Source: Heligmosomoides polygyrus polygyrus
Taxonomy: Eukaryota > Nematoda > Chromadorea > Rhabditida > Heligmosomidae
Assembly: GCA_947396885.1 (NCBI GenBank)
Contig: OX377203.1
Coordinates: 23,749,253-23,813,252 of the forward strand
Length of the DNA: 64,000 nucleotides
Direction: 5' to 3'
The notes beneath the pieces are model-generated. The model did not search any database, was not told where the DNA came from, and saw nothing but the letters and a program-made list of their open reading frames with translations. This document shows, one piece after another, positions 9,887 to 19,947 of this stretch. The stretch's first letter is position 1. The number at the start of each line of letters is the position of its first letter. Position numbers and translations under genes: made by a program.

Positions 9887-12361
9887 ATGCGGGCACCGCA
9901 GCTTGCACTTCTTCTTTTATTCGCGAACGTAGCCGCATCTGAACTCTGCGTCACAGTCAGGCCGGCTTATTATCATCTTCCGCAGGACTTTGACAAAATT
10001 CCACCTGAAATCCGTGGAAAAATTGACAAATTCTGTCACGGGTGCTTGGTGAGTTGATCATTATGAATTACATTGGACGGGAAGTTCCGACTATGTTAGT
10101 GTTTTGAATGTGACAGAATTCTTCTTGATTAACCTTTCCTTAGCGTTGGGATAGTTGCAGTGGAGACTACCACGTAGAGAAACGTTCAAATACCTATAAA
10201 ATTTATTATATGTCGCGTGAGCGAATTAATTTAAAATGCTTTTGTAACAGTTGGAAGGCCCAATCTTCGCTTTATGGAGATCTTGGCTTGAATGTCGGAA
10301 AACTGTAAAGACTTGATCAAAGCGTGAGCACTACAAATAATTAAATAATTCGGTATACTGTTAATATGCTCTTGTTATAGCTGTTGACCATATTTGCTTT
10401 CCACATTTTATTCAGCCCACGTTTCAGGGAGTTCGTCCTCGTTAGAGCCTGGAATAATACTTTATGAAAATAAAAGAGAAAAGGCACTTTGGGAAGAGAA
10501 AACTCAACAGTAGATGACAAGTCCGTTTTAGCTGTTTAACACCTTTTACGGAAGCATAGAGTTCACCAGCCTCCTTCTATAATTACCTGTTTTAGTCAAG
10601 GGGGGCATCTGCACTCCAACTGGCAGCTTTTCTTAAATGCACCAAACCAAGGTGAATTTTCACAGTAATGACATTGTTGTGGCCATGCTTAACATTTTGG
10701 TATGAGGAAATTTTAGAAAATTCTCCAAATGTTCCGAAGAAGAAAGAGCGCTCTATACCTACACCCTGGTCCTTATTCGAAGGCGTTCCTTAAACAAATT
10801 TCGAAATAGCCTTTCGATACCCTCCCACTTCACCGAGTGCATGTGCAGGATGCATTCTGCTCCGCCGAGGACATAGCTACGCACTCTGTCCAAGAAACAT
10901 GCCACGACTTCCCAGAAAGGATTAGCTGGCCTGCAACAGCATTTGCAAGAAGCCCTTTTACCCACAATCCACCAGTCTCTATGGTTAGAAAGGTTATATT
11001 TGGTTCACAGTGCGATCCCTTATTCACCACGTTGGGAAGTTTCTCTGCAACATGCGGCCGCAGAGACTTCTACCAATGGAGAATGATGAAGTAGCCATGT
11101 TCGACTCTCCTTGAACCTCGGCATGGTAGAATCTGTCTGTAGAGTTGCTGAGCTCTTCACGAGGTTGGTAAACGGCTTTATTGGTAGCTAACGTTTCGGC
11201 TGGATCGCCTTCTTCAGAGCCTGAAAGGGTCAGGTCAGGTGGAGTAACTGGTGGGGTAACTCCTAATTGACCTGACCTTTTCAGGCTCTGAAGAAGGCGA
11301 TCCAGCCGAAACGCTAGCCACCAATAAAACCGTTTACCAACCTCGTGAAGAGCTCAGCAACTCTACAGACGGAGAATGATGACTTTCTGAGGATGAGTTC
11401 CGTAGCATAAAATGAAAATAAGGTTTAGTTTGGAAAAAGAAAAAACGTGAGGTGAGGAGAAAATTTATGTTCTACTGCACAATTGGCCGCAAACTCCAGT
11501 TCTCCTGCTTACATGACATCAAATTAATCTTTGCTTTTCAAGAGTAATGCAACACGCTTCACCATACTGAATAAAAAGGAAGTGGTTACCCTCGACCCTC
11601 AGCAAAACTTCATTCTCGTTGGAGTTGTAAATTACATTCAAAAGGTTAGTGAATTTTTAACTCTTAAATTAATTTTACTTACTCCATAAAGCATATTTGC
11701 TTGGCTGTAGTCTTGTACGAAACTACGGAATCGGGTTGACTAGCAACTCGCTGCCAGGTATGCTGCTTTCACGTTTGCAGGCAGAATCATTGTGGTCTAA
11801 TCTTTTCCACCCATTTTTATGGAAATTGAATAAAATGGAAAGTTCTTCGTGCAGTTGTTAAGGTTTTCAGTCCTCCCTCCTGCGTTTGTTTTGATGCTCC
11901 TGCCGTCCTCATAGAATATTACTACTCGAGCTTATTGTTAGTGTTCTTCTCGATTTCCACACACCTACTGTGCTCTCCTCGTGAGCGCTCGCCACACAGT
12001 GACAACCAACTTTTCCTAATTTTGCTACCAACTCAGCATACCTTTGCTGGATATGATGGCGCGTTCTGGTGTGGTGGGTGTGAAATTCTGAGCAAATGAC
12101 GGAGAAGGTTGACTGTATTATAAACGGGCTGACAGGCTAAGTAACAATGACTCAGCTTACGGAAAACAACTGAATACTATCTATTGATTAGCTTTAGGCT
12201 GAAAATGATGCTAGAAATTAAACTAGTCGTAGTTTCAGAACTTCCACAACGTCTTTTTGGCGATACCACTGAAAGACGACCTGCAGATGGCAATAACGAA
12301 CGTTGATGAAGACTTCTACTTAAAATACATTAAATGCAATCCATGGTATGACCCGGATTAG
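9887..12361 (+). CDS. small secreted protein, three exons, family unknown
   Basis: I read three exons that keep frame exactly: 9887-10048 (54 codons), 11543-11644 (34 codons) and 12239-12361 (41 codons with TAG). All junctions are phase 0, with donors GTGAGT and GTTAGT and acceptors TTTTCAAG and TTTCAG. The 128-residue product opens with a hydrophobic signal peptide (APQLALLLLFANVAA) and carries four cysteines (ELCV, FCHGC, KCNPW), so it should be secreted and possibly disulfide-bonded. The start ATG sits just after a TTTTAG that could be a trans-splice acceptor. AATAAA motifs lie near 12379. Intron 1 carries a foldback element (11132-11373). A diverged copy of the last exon lies at 15779. 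I do not recognise the family and assign no function. Confidence 0.65.
11132..11373. mobile_element. foldback element in an intron
   Basis: Two inverted arms of about 105 bp (11132-11239 and 11268-11373) are nearly identical and separated by about 28 bp. The arms carry GCTCTGAAGAAGGCGATC followed by CCAGCCGAAACG. A related motif occurs in the arms of the element at 27304-27778. There is no ORF, so it is non-autonomous. It lies wholly within intron 1 of the secreted-protein gene. Confidence 0.75.
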
Positions 12362-12594
12362 AAGTGGAATCTGGTGAAAATAAAGTGGATAACAATGCTC
12401 TACATATTCAAGCAGTCTGTTACCGCCTGTCGTCTCATGTTACTCTTAGAAATTCCCTTGCATTTTTCTCAGGCTGGCTAAAACCTTAGATAGTTTCCTT
12501 TACACATTCGAATAAAATAATTCTACAATTCCTTTCTCTTTGCCAACTTAATCCGCTAGCTTCCATAGCGATGGTTAGTTTATTGTCTGTATCA

Positions 12595-12637
12595 GCCGTC
12601 GGTGCGGCCGAGAGGCCCTCTCGGCCGCACCGACGGC
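12595..12637. repeat. perfect 20-bp-arm GC-rich palindrome
   Basis: Arms 12595-12614 and 12618-12637 are perfect reverse complements around a 3-nt loop (GCC). The sequence is very GC-rich inside AT-rich DNA, and a smaller hairpin (ACGGC-TTC-GCCGT) follows at once. It lies after the secreted-protein gene. It would extrude a very stable hairpin and could end transcription or be part of a foldback element. Confidence 0.8.
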
Positions 12638-12797
12638 TTCTTGACGGCTTCGCCGTGGCAACAGCTTCTCATCATCAATTGTAGCTGCCACCTTGTCATG
12701 GTTTCCTCAGGAAGAACATCTTAACTACGTCGATTAGGGCAAGTTAGAAAAAAAGCGAAAAAATGGACGACATCCACAAAAACTCTTATTTGCCCAC

Positions 12798-13060
12798 AAT
12801 ATCGATTGATGGCAATCGAGAGTTAAAAAACGAACTTCAGATTCGTGTTCAGCGACCTTGGTTACCCCCATGGCTGAGGTTTCGTGCAGCTTGAACGCCA
12901 TCCTCAAAGAATCGATAATGCCGAACGATATCGATTGACCCGACTTCAGATTCGTGTTCAGCGACCTCGATTACCCCCAGGGCTGAAGTTTCAGACCGCT
13001 TGAACGAAATCCACAAAAATCGATAATATCAATCGATATCAATTGCCCCTGTTGTGGAGG
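12798..13060 (+). repeat. diverged tandem repeat, about 105-130 bp period
   Basis: Units start near ATATCGATTG and share ACTTCAGATTCGTGTTCAGC, then CGACCT, then TTACCCCCA, a GGCTGA block, and a TCGATAAT-type end. About two full units plus a partial third run directly up to the 41-bp minisatellite. Confidence 0.65.
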
Positions 13061-13090
13061 CCTTCCGTCGATGATTACCTAAATGACTAT

Positions 13091-13330
13091 GCATGGTTGT
13101 CGACGTGTTCGGCACGTCTACGGCTCGCCATGCACGGTTGCCGACGTGTTCGGCACGTCTACGGCTCGCCATGCACAGTCGCCGACGTGTTCGGCAGGTC
13201 TACGGCTCGCCATGCGCAGTCGCCGACGTGTTCGGCACATCTACGGCTCGCCATGCACAGTCGCCGACGTGTTCGGCACGTCCACGGCTCGCCATGCACG
13301 GTTGCCGACGTGTTCAGCACGTCTACTGAA
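13091..13330 (+). repeat. 41-bp minisatellite, about six units
   Basis: Units such as GCACGGTTGCCGACGTGTTC followed by GGCACGTCTACGGCTCGCCAT repeat head to tail (starts at 13091, 13132 and so on), with few differences between units. Because 41 is not a multiple of three, each reading frame cycles through the unit. This explains the several overlapping open frames here, which are not genes. Confidence 0.9.
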
Positions 13331-13719
13331 CCGCCAGGCAACCTCCACTCCGTTGTGACGGACGGAAACACACACACACTGCTCCTTTATATATATTAGG
13401 ATGATTAGTAAAAACAACAACGACAGTATTGACTTGCATGAGATGACGACCGAATCCTATCTATAGCTCGAAAAACCGTTTCAAAAAGGATGAGCACACG
13501 CAAGGACCGAAGAACAGGAACCTACCGATCCGATTACTTAATGAAGCGATCGCATTTGGCACTGACCTGGTTTCAGTCGTGCTCACCACACTTTCTCGCT
13601 TGCATGTGCCCTTGTTCAGCATATATATGTATATTCTCTGCTCCTCCGAGAAACCCTTATACATAGACATAACCAGCTGAGGATCCATTTCCGGTAATCT
13701 CCACAGAGATTATAATTTT

Positions 13720-14302
13720 CACGTTGATTTGGAACTTTTTTAAGGTGGCCTAAGAGTTTTGAAGTCAAAGCGAATTCCTCCAAATCGAAATGAGCTTTAG
13801 GCAAGTTAACCTAAAGACTCAGTAAAATGGATAGACTAATTTTTTGTTGGAGCAAAATGTAATAAAACTTAAAACTCATTGAGACAGGTTAACTAAAAAA
13901 TTTCAAAGAAAATATCAAAGTGTAATATCAATTCAGTCACGTATCATATCAAATTTTTCATGAACCAAAAAGAATCCTAACCATGTTGTTACAGGATGTT
14001 TTGTTGCGATCAAAACTCTTACGCCAGGCGGTACTCGAACCCGCATCTTCTGCTTTCCGGGCAGCGATGTTCGCCTTACACCACCGGCGCTGTTTGACCG
14101 CACGTAACATCCGCGATATCCCCCAGGTCTGTCAGCACCCACCCGTGATACGGGGTTGGGCCGGCCGCTGATATCCTAACCATCTAATTGAGTTTGTGGT
14201 TTATCCTGCCTGAGGTTAATTTCGATTTGGAGGAGCTCGCTTTGATTTCAAAACCCTTAGGCTAGCTTTGAAGAGTGTCAAATTTGATTTGAAAAGAGTT
14301 CG
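13720..14302. mobile_element. long-TIR element with a tRNA-like core
   Basis: The two ends are imperfect inverted repeats of about 80-90 bp; each contains CCTAAG(A/G)GTTTTGAA and CTCCAAATCGAAAT. The middle holds a tRNA-like sequence (14022-14089, minus strand). A related core occurs near 26586, and related ends occur at 24775-25540. No transposase is present. Exact outer limits are uncertain by about 10 bp. Confidence 0.6.
14022..14089 (-). ncRNA. tRNA-like module (68 nt) inside a TIR element
   Basis: On the minus strand CGCCGG pairs with CTGGCG as an acceptor-like stem. GGTGGTGTAAGG resembles an A box and GGGTTCGAGTACC is a B box within a T-arm (GCGG/CCGC). An anticodon-like stem CTGC/GCAG encloses CCGGAAA. 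It is shorter than a normal tRNA and the stems are imperfect, so I read it as a tRNA-derived module or pseudo-tRNA rather than a working tRNA gene. Confidence 0.4.
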
Positions 14303-15770
14303 ACGGTTCGACGTGAAAATGGTATATTCGCGCTTCTTTCCTACAGCCCCAGTCTTCATTTCTTCATAAAGTCTTGCTCAAGCGCCCTTCTCCCACTTCT
14401 ATTCCTTTAGCAGAAAGTGCTACTCTTGACCGCTGCTATTGTATTCTTGGGGATACACTTATCAAGAATCTCTGAGGTCAGGTCGCCTTTTGTCGCTTTC
14501 TGTCAGGGGATGTTCATCTTCACAGTGATTAAAGAGCAGCATAAAATATTATGTTTTAGTAGAATTATCCTCCAGGCGACGACACATAACGAACTGGCGA
14601 CGACTGGAGGTAGATTGGCGGCGGCTGCGACTTCTGGACATCGACAACCCTCGGCTACCGCGTCTGAATCTTCACAGCGGCCTTTATGCATCCGCTTCCC
14701 GTTGGCCCATACCTCGGCCGATCTTGGCGAGGGCCCACCGCGCCTACGCGGGTGGCAACCAACCGGCTTTCTACTCGCAGACTACGGGTACTCTACTCTA
14801 GATCAACAATGCGATCGTCCATGCAAAACAGAATAGTTCCTAACACTGATTTACTATAGTCTTGAACAATAAACGGAATCAACAATTAACAATTAACGGA
14901 TTGCGTTTTCCGGTTTCCGCGCTCCCTCCGGACATTTGAGAGCCCTTCCACTATGCCTTTTGTCTTCCTGTTTAAAAAAATCCACGTATAACCACATAAA
15001 CCCGCTCATAGTTCATCTGCACCACATGAAAATTTAAGCGTAAGAAGCCGCATGAGTAGCCAACACGTCGGGGCAGAGAGGCCGGTGAAGAGCAAAAATG
15101 GGCAATGATTTTTACGCGCGTGCAAGGAGCTGTAATCAAGATTGGACAAGCTGTGTCTTCTGTACACCGAAGTGGTCAGGGGTATGGAAGGTATCTTTTG
15201 GTCCGACATAGATGAAGCAACTGGTTTATCGAAAACGAAAGTTTTATTAAAACGAAATAACACGCTATTGAAGTACACAAGATCGCAATGATGGGCAGTG
15301 ACGGGTCGAATTGGCGCAGCGGAGATGAAACGACCAAACGGAACCGGGGACTCGGAAGAAGGCGTCCATGACGGAACCAGAAATTCAGCAGGAGATCTGG
15401 CTACACTGGATCTTTCTAACCATAAGAGTTGTTCTCAAATCTCCGCTAAGGCAGTCCTGCGAGCAGTCGACACGGGATGCGGGGATGAACAGGAACAGAC
15501 GACAGCGGCTCTCGCCCCCTACCTGTCCCTTTACATTCCCTTGTTTCGCGTACCTTCGAGCCTGTGACCATCTGACCTGCCTCACTGTGCCCTACGTTTT
15601 TGCGGGACCCTTGGGGGTGGTTTCGTCTGCCTTCCCACATGATACATGTTTATAGAACTGTAAGACCACCTACAGTTTTAATGCTATATAAATAAATAAA
15701 TATATATACGGATGTTACAGTCCTTCTTAAAAGATTGCAGAGAATTTTGAATATCTTCAAAATCTTCTCA
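14303..15770. other. no gene recognised; two GC-rich blocks
   Basis: Blocks at about 14573-14830 and 15290-15655 are clearly more GC-rich than the surroundings and hold open frames on both strands (14417-14836 +, 15298-15567 +) without splice context or family resemblance. The second ends in an AATAAATAAATA run (15689-15710), which could be a polyadenylation signal or retroelement tail. They are probably fragments of unidentified repeats. Confidence 0.4.
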
Positions 15771-15778
15771 ATACCAGA

Positions 15779-16063
15779 AATTCAAAACATGTTTTTCAAA
15801 CAGCCCCTGATGAAGAACTTGCAGGAGAAGGAATAACCAACGTTATAGAAGAATTTTACCTAAGATACAACAAGTGCAATCCAATGCATTGGCAATTTGT
15901 GTATTTTCGCGCCTTCGTCACAGAAGAAAGAAAGGAAAAAAGTAATGATCAAGCAAAGTGCAACTGTTGGTCTTGCACAACACGAAGATTGAAGGAAATG
16001 CGGCAAATAACCAATAAAAGTCACGTTGTTCTCTCTGGAGTGCTGAATCTGCTCGTTTCCTAA
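15779..16063 (+). pseudogene. paralogous last exon of the 9887-12361 secreted protein
   Basis: The frame from 15779 reads an ITNVIEEFYLRYNKCNP segment. It parallels the ITNVDEDFYLKYIKCNP end of the secreted-protein gene upstream and runs 94 codons to TAA at 16061. After the shared part the sequence continues with an unrelated cysteine-containing tail. An acceptor-like CAG precedes it (15775-15777), but using it would put the first codons out of frame. No matching exons 1 or 2 were found upstream. It is either a decayed duplicate or a gene whose first exons are too diverged to see. Confidence 0.45.
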
Positions 16064-16547
16064 TCTGATCGTTTCGTTAGTACTCGTCCGAGCAGGTCTC
16101 TACGACCTTTTGTCCTACTGTAGTCGAGGACAACTAATATCGCCACCGTATCCTATCTAGAAAGACACCTATCAAACATAGCATTCCGCTCATACACCTA
16201 AACTCCTGACTCGCTAACCTCAATAATAATGCTCTTGTTTCCAAGTATTTATTGGTTTATAACTGTTCGAATGGAGACACTTTTTTAGGACCCTCGTGCA
16301 ACATCCTCGCGATGTACAGCACTGACGAAAACGGTAGCTCGACTGAGCTTACGGGGCGGAGTAGCTGACGACGTCTTGAAAACACGTGTTCTTCCCACAC
16401 GACAACATAGTATATTTAGGACGTTTTCACGAATTGATCTGGAAAATTCTTCAATCAGATAATACTACGAAAGGAACTGCAAAATGCAGAAAACTCTAGT
16501 GTCAATAAAACCATTCGTAGTATTAGTAACATGCCACGTAACTATTA

Positions 16548-17734
16548 GGGTGTCCAGAAAGTACCTGCAGAAAACTTCGCAATGTTCCAGATTTTTTCTA
16601 GAATGTTCTGAAGATTTCAACATAAGTGCTATACAAAGACACTTCACGGCTGTATCTGCATAACATATACAGCTCCGTCTTCCTTGCCTATTTCGCTGTA
16701 CGATGACAGAACTGTCTACCCGTATTAGACACGTACTCCTTTACGAGTTTGAATCTGGGCACTCCGCTGTAGAAGCCTATCGAAACTTGTGTCGTGTATT
16801 CGGCTCCGAAGCTCCTTCTGTACGGTCTGTGTATAGCTGGTTCGAACGCTTCAGAAACGGGAACAAGAGTCTCGGAGATGAGTCTCGCTCTGGTCGACCG
16901 ACAACGATATCTTTGGACGAGCTGAGGAAACTGGCGGAGCAGCATCCATATGAAGGTATGCGTTGTTTTGTTGCTGCTCTTGGCTGTTCCCGACCCACCC
17001 TGGACAATGGACTGCGATCTCTTGGAATGGTTAAAAAGCTCGGTCGGTGGCTCCCACACGAACTGACCAACGACAACCGGCGAAGAAGTCTGGGCACATG
17101 CACTCAGCTGCTCTCCTTCAACTGGCTGGACACCATCGAAGCAAGAGACGAAATACGGGTCCTCTTCGTCAACCACGCTCGTAAATGGGCAAGGCGCCAA
17201 CGCGATGAAGTGCCGAAATCTTCGTAAAAGGTGAAATTAATGCGAGGAAAGTCATGCTGAGCGTCTGGTGGGGAGTTTCTTGGATACACCATTCTGAGCT
17301 GCTGCCTGACAGCACGACTGTCACTGCCGAGGTCTACGCTACCCAACTGCAGAGGCTAGCCGACAACATGCGCAAGGAACACCCGAGGCTCGACAAAGTT
17401 CGCTTGCTGCACGATAATGTGCGTCCACATATCGCGAAGACGACTTCTCAGAAAATTCTGGAACTCGGATGGGAACTTCTGCCGCATCCACCGTACAGCC
17501 CAGATCTGGCCCCAAGTGACTACCACCTTTTTCGATCACTTCAGCATCATCTGGAAAGGAAGTGTAATGAAGATCGTGACCACCTCGAGAATGACCGCCA
17601 GAGGAATTCGAAGTCCTGTAGAACGTTGGCGGAGAGTAGTCGATGTTGATGGAAACTATTTGGTTGTTTAATAAAATGTTGATAAAAAATTGTGTTATTT
17701 TGAAAATTTTTTTGCAGATACTTTCTGGACACCC
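16548..17734 (+). mobile_element. mariner element, full length, inactivated
   Basis: Terminal repeats GGGTGTCCAGAAAGTACCTG (left) and CAGATACTTTCTGGACACCC (right, inverted) are flanked by TA on both sides, the mariner target duplication. The length of 1187 bp is typical of the family. It contains a single transposase gene, broken by frameshift (see 16703-17649). Confidence 0.9.
16703..17649 (+). pseudogene. mariner transposase (DD34D), frameshifted
   Basis: The first part (16703-17226) has the paired helix-turn-helix DNA-binding region (RSVYSWFERFRNG) and the linker GRWLPHELT. The first catalytic motif follows with its Asp kept but the neighbourhood changed (ARDEIR instead of the usual CDEKW). 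The reading then moves to another frame near 17215. The second part has HDNVRPHIAKT (Asp codon at 17413) and YSPDLAPSDYHLF (Asp codon at 17518), spaced exactly DD34D. The transposase would bind the terminal repeats and catalyse cut-and-paste transposition. The frameshift and altered motif make this copy inactive. Confidence 0.85.
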
Positions 17735-19015
17735 TAATACAAATGGAAACGACTGGTTCACGCAGTTACAATTATAGAAAAAAGGTATGGATGAACACAG
17801 AATATGCTCGACTGAGGTTTTTCCGTATTCACTTCATCTCCTCAATTCATTACTTAATAAGGTGGAACCACTCGTGACTTCACAAAGATGATCATGGCTC
17901 GGTAAGTTTTTGAATTTCGAAGAAGACAAAAGCTTTTTGAAAAAATAAAGAAATAGTACATAATAGAAAGAGTTTCAAAAAGGTCTTTTTGCGAAATGAG
18001 GCGGCGTTCCACTTCTTCGACCAGAAATCGAACCCCCTCCCCTGGCTCCACATCACCCAAAACAAGGGAGTGAGTACGATCACCTCCCGTTTGATTCTCG
18101 AACCTCAAGCTCCATCAAAGGTTAGGTCTTTCCCGTGAACTGATCCTCCTGTTTGCTTACGCTTGTCCTGAGACACTTTAGTTCTTAGAAAACGTGAAGA
18201 ACCTGTTAAATATAAGGCAAATAATTGAGTGCATTCCATTCCAAAATAGCCATGGTAGATATGTCCAAAAAAGTATTAACGGCTTAGGCTCGAGCAGTGG
18301 CTCAAGAAACTGCCACAGAATAAATGTGAATGCACCGTATAGGCAATACACAAACACCTAAAACTGATACTATTTTGAAGCAGCTACATATCGGTCTTTT
18401 TTAGACACTTACCTGTATTGTGAAGGATCGCTCCCTACTTTTGCTGATTTTCTGAAAACAAAAGAAAGTACTGTGGGTAATGGTGAAAATAACTAACTAT
18501 TCAGATATTCCTGACATTCAATGCAGAGCATTGACTTAATGTAGTTTCCATCTGTGCGGATGAGTTTATATAGAGGGCAGAAGAAAAGAAGGCCAACATC
18601 CTCTGTTGGCGAAATAACGGCAGTGCGCCACAGAAATATGCGAACAACAGAGAAACGACTGTGGGGGACGTTCCAGCTCATCAAAACCCTATCCTGCTTC
18701 CTACAGAATTTTCTGCTAATCTTTGGGATATGTAATATATGTGGCTTTTGCAAGAGCAGTAGCATTTCCACCTTACTGAGAGGCTACATCGTTAGCTACA
18801 TATTCTGGATATCCTTCCCTGAAGCAAGACGGAGTCGTGCCCCAGATTTTAAACCGCGTGTTGACTACTGTTTGCGACTGTTTAAATAGGATTGAACATT
18901 GACACATTGACACGCTGAAAAGCACTATGACCTCAGATGTCAGCCTGAGCCTTATAACCAAATATTTTCATGTTCTTTCTAAATTCCGTAAGTCTGAGAA
19001 ACTCAGTACATATTT
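17735..19015. other. no gene recognised
   Basis: AT-rich. The open frame at 18554-18889 has no visible homology or splice support. A GGTTCGATTTC-like B box on the minus strand near 18030 lacks a convincing tRNA fold. Confidence 0.5.
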
Positions 19016-19027
19016 GAGAAAACAGTA

Positions 19028-19304
19028 AAAGGATAAAGGACGGCGTTACTCAATCCTCTTTGGGATGCGCCGCGCATTCTACTTCTACGAAATGTCCTGG
19101 AGGCGTGTTGAATGGGTATTTGGCCATACAATGACTTGCGGTGTAGAAATCAGTGCCTTATCCTTCCCTGACAGGTCTGGTACCAATTCACTGACCCCGG
19201 AGGGATGGAAAGCTTGGTTGGCCTGGGCGGGAAATCCGAACCAGGAACCTAGTATCGGATGTACGCCACAGTCCGCGCCTCCTCCGACTGCGCTACACGC
19301 GCCC
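19028..19304 (-). mobile_element. tRNA-derived SINE, copy 2
   Basis: This is the reverse complement of the 2166-2456 SINE, with the tRNA-like head near 19304 and the GGATAAAGG tail at 19028. Flanks TGAGAAACAGTA (19016-19027) and TGAGAACACAGTA (just after 19304) look like a slightly diverged target duplication. A strong match persists over the whole length. Confidence 0.85.
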
Positions 19305-19663
19305 GGTGAGAACACAGTAGTGAATAGAATTGAGGACACCGAGGAATCCAAGGATATCCAAGGCGAAAACTGGAACAGTTTTTGGAATTGAGATCGTTCT
19401 CTAAACAAATTTTTGCGGCCTCCAATGTGAACATATTCAAAGCCCATATTCAAGTAATTCAAAGTTTTTTCTTCAAATCGTTGTGAATAATCTACTGTTC
19501 CTATACAATGCAGAAGGTACTCGGTTGCCTGAGAGCCAATAGTAGCACATGTTTCAATCGTGTTGGTGGTAATCTTGCAGCAGCGATGACAACCGCTGTG
19601 TCCACAAGGAAAGTTTTGTCAGTTAACGCGCGTTCATGACATTGAAGAGCACTAAATTTCAAT

Positions 19664-19938
19664 GGGCCGCATATAGCGCAGACCGAGGGGGTGGCAGCTG
19701 CCACGTGCGCCCGATACCAGGCTTCGGTTCGGATTTTCCGCCCGGCCAACCAAGCCTTCCATCCCTCCGGGCCGTGAATGGGTACCGGACTTATCCAGAA
19801 AGATAGAGAGCTAACTTGCATATCGTAATTCATTGTATGGCCAAATACACAATCGAATCGTTTAAACCACATAAAGTATAAGTAGAATGCGTGGCACATC
19901 CCAGAGGAGATTGAGCAACGTCGTCCTTTATCCTTACC
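19664..19938 (+). mobile_element. tRNA-derived SINE, copy 3
   Basis: Same family and orientation as 2166-2456 but more diverged. The head has A-box decay (TAGCGCAGACCGAGG) while the B-box region CGGTTCGGATTTTCCGCCC remains. It ends in TTTATCCTTACC, about 10 bp before the terminal repeat of the DNA transposon at 19948. Confidence 0.8.
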
Positions 19939-19947
19939 TTTCAAATA

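Noticed and set aside
13043..13399. Three overlapping plus-strand ORFs in the minisatellite
   Set aside because: The 41-bp period without stops keeps all frames open. The frames are by-products of the repeat.
14022..14089. Functional tRNA gene (GGA anticodon)
   Set aside because: Too short, imperfect stems, no long variable arm expected for serine, and embedded in a repeat. Kept only as a tRNA-like module.
17990..18110. tRNA-like B box on the minus strand
   Set aside because: No matching A box or acceptor stem.
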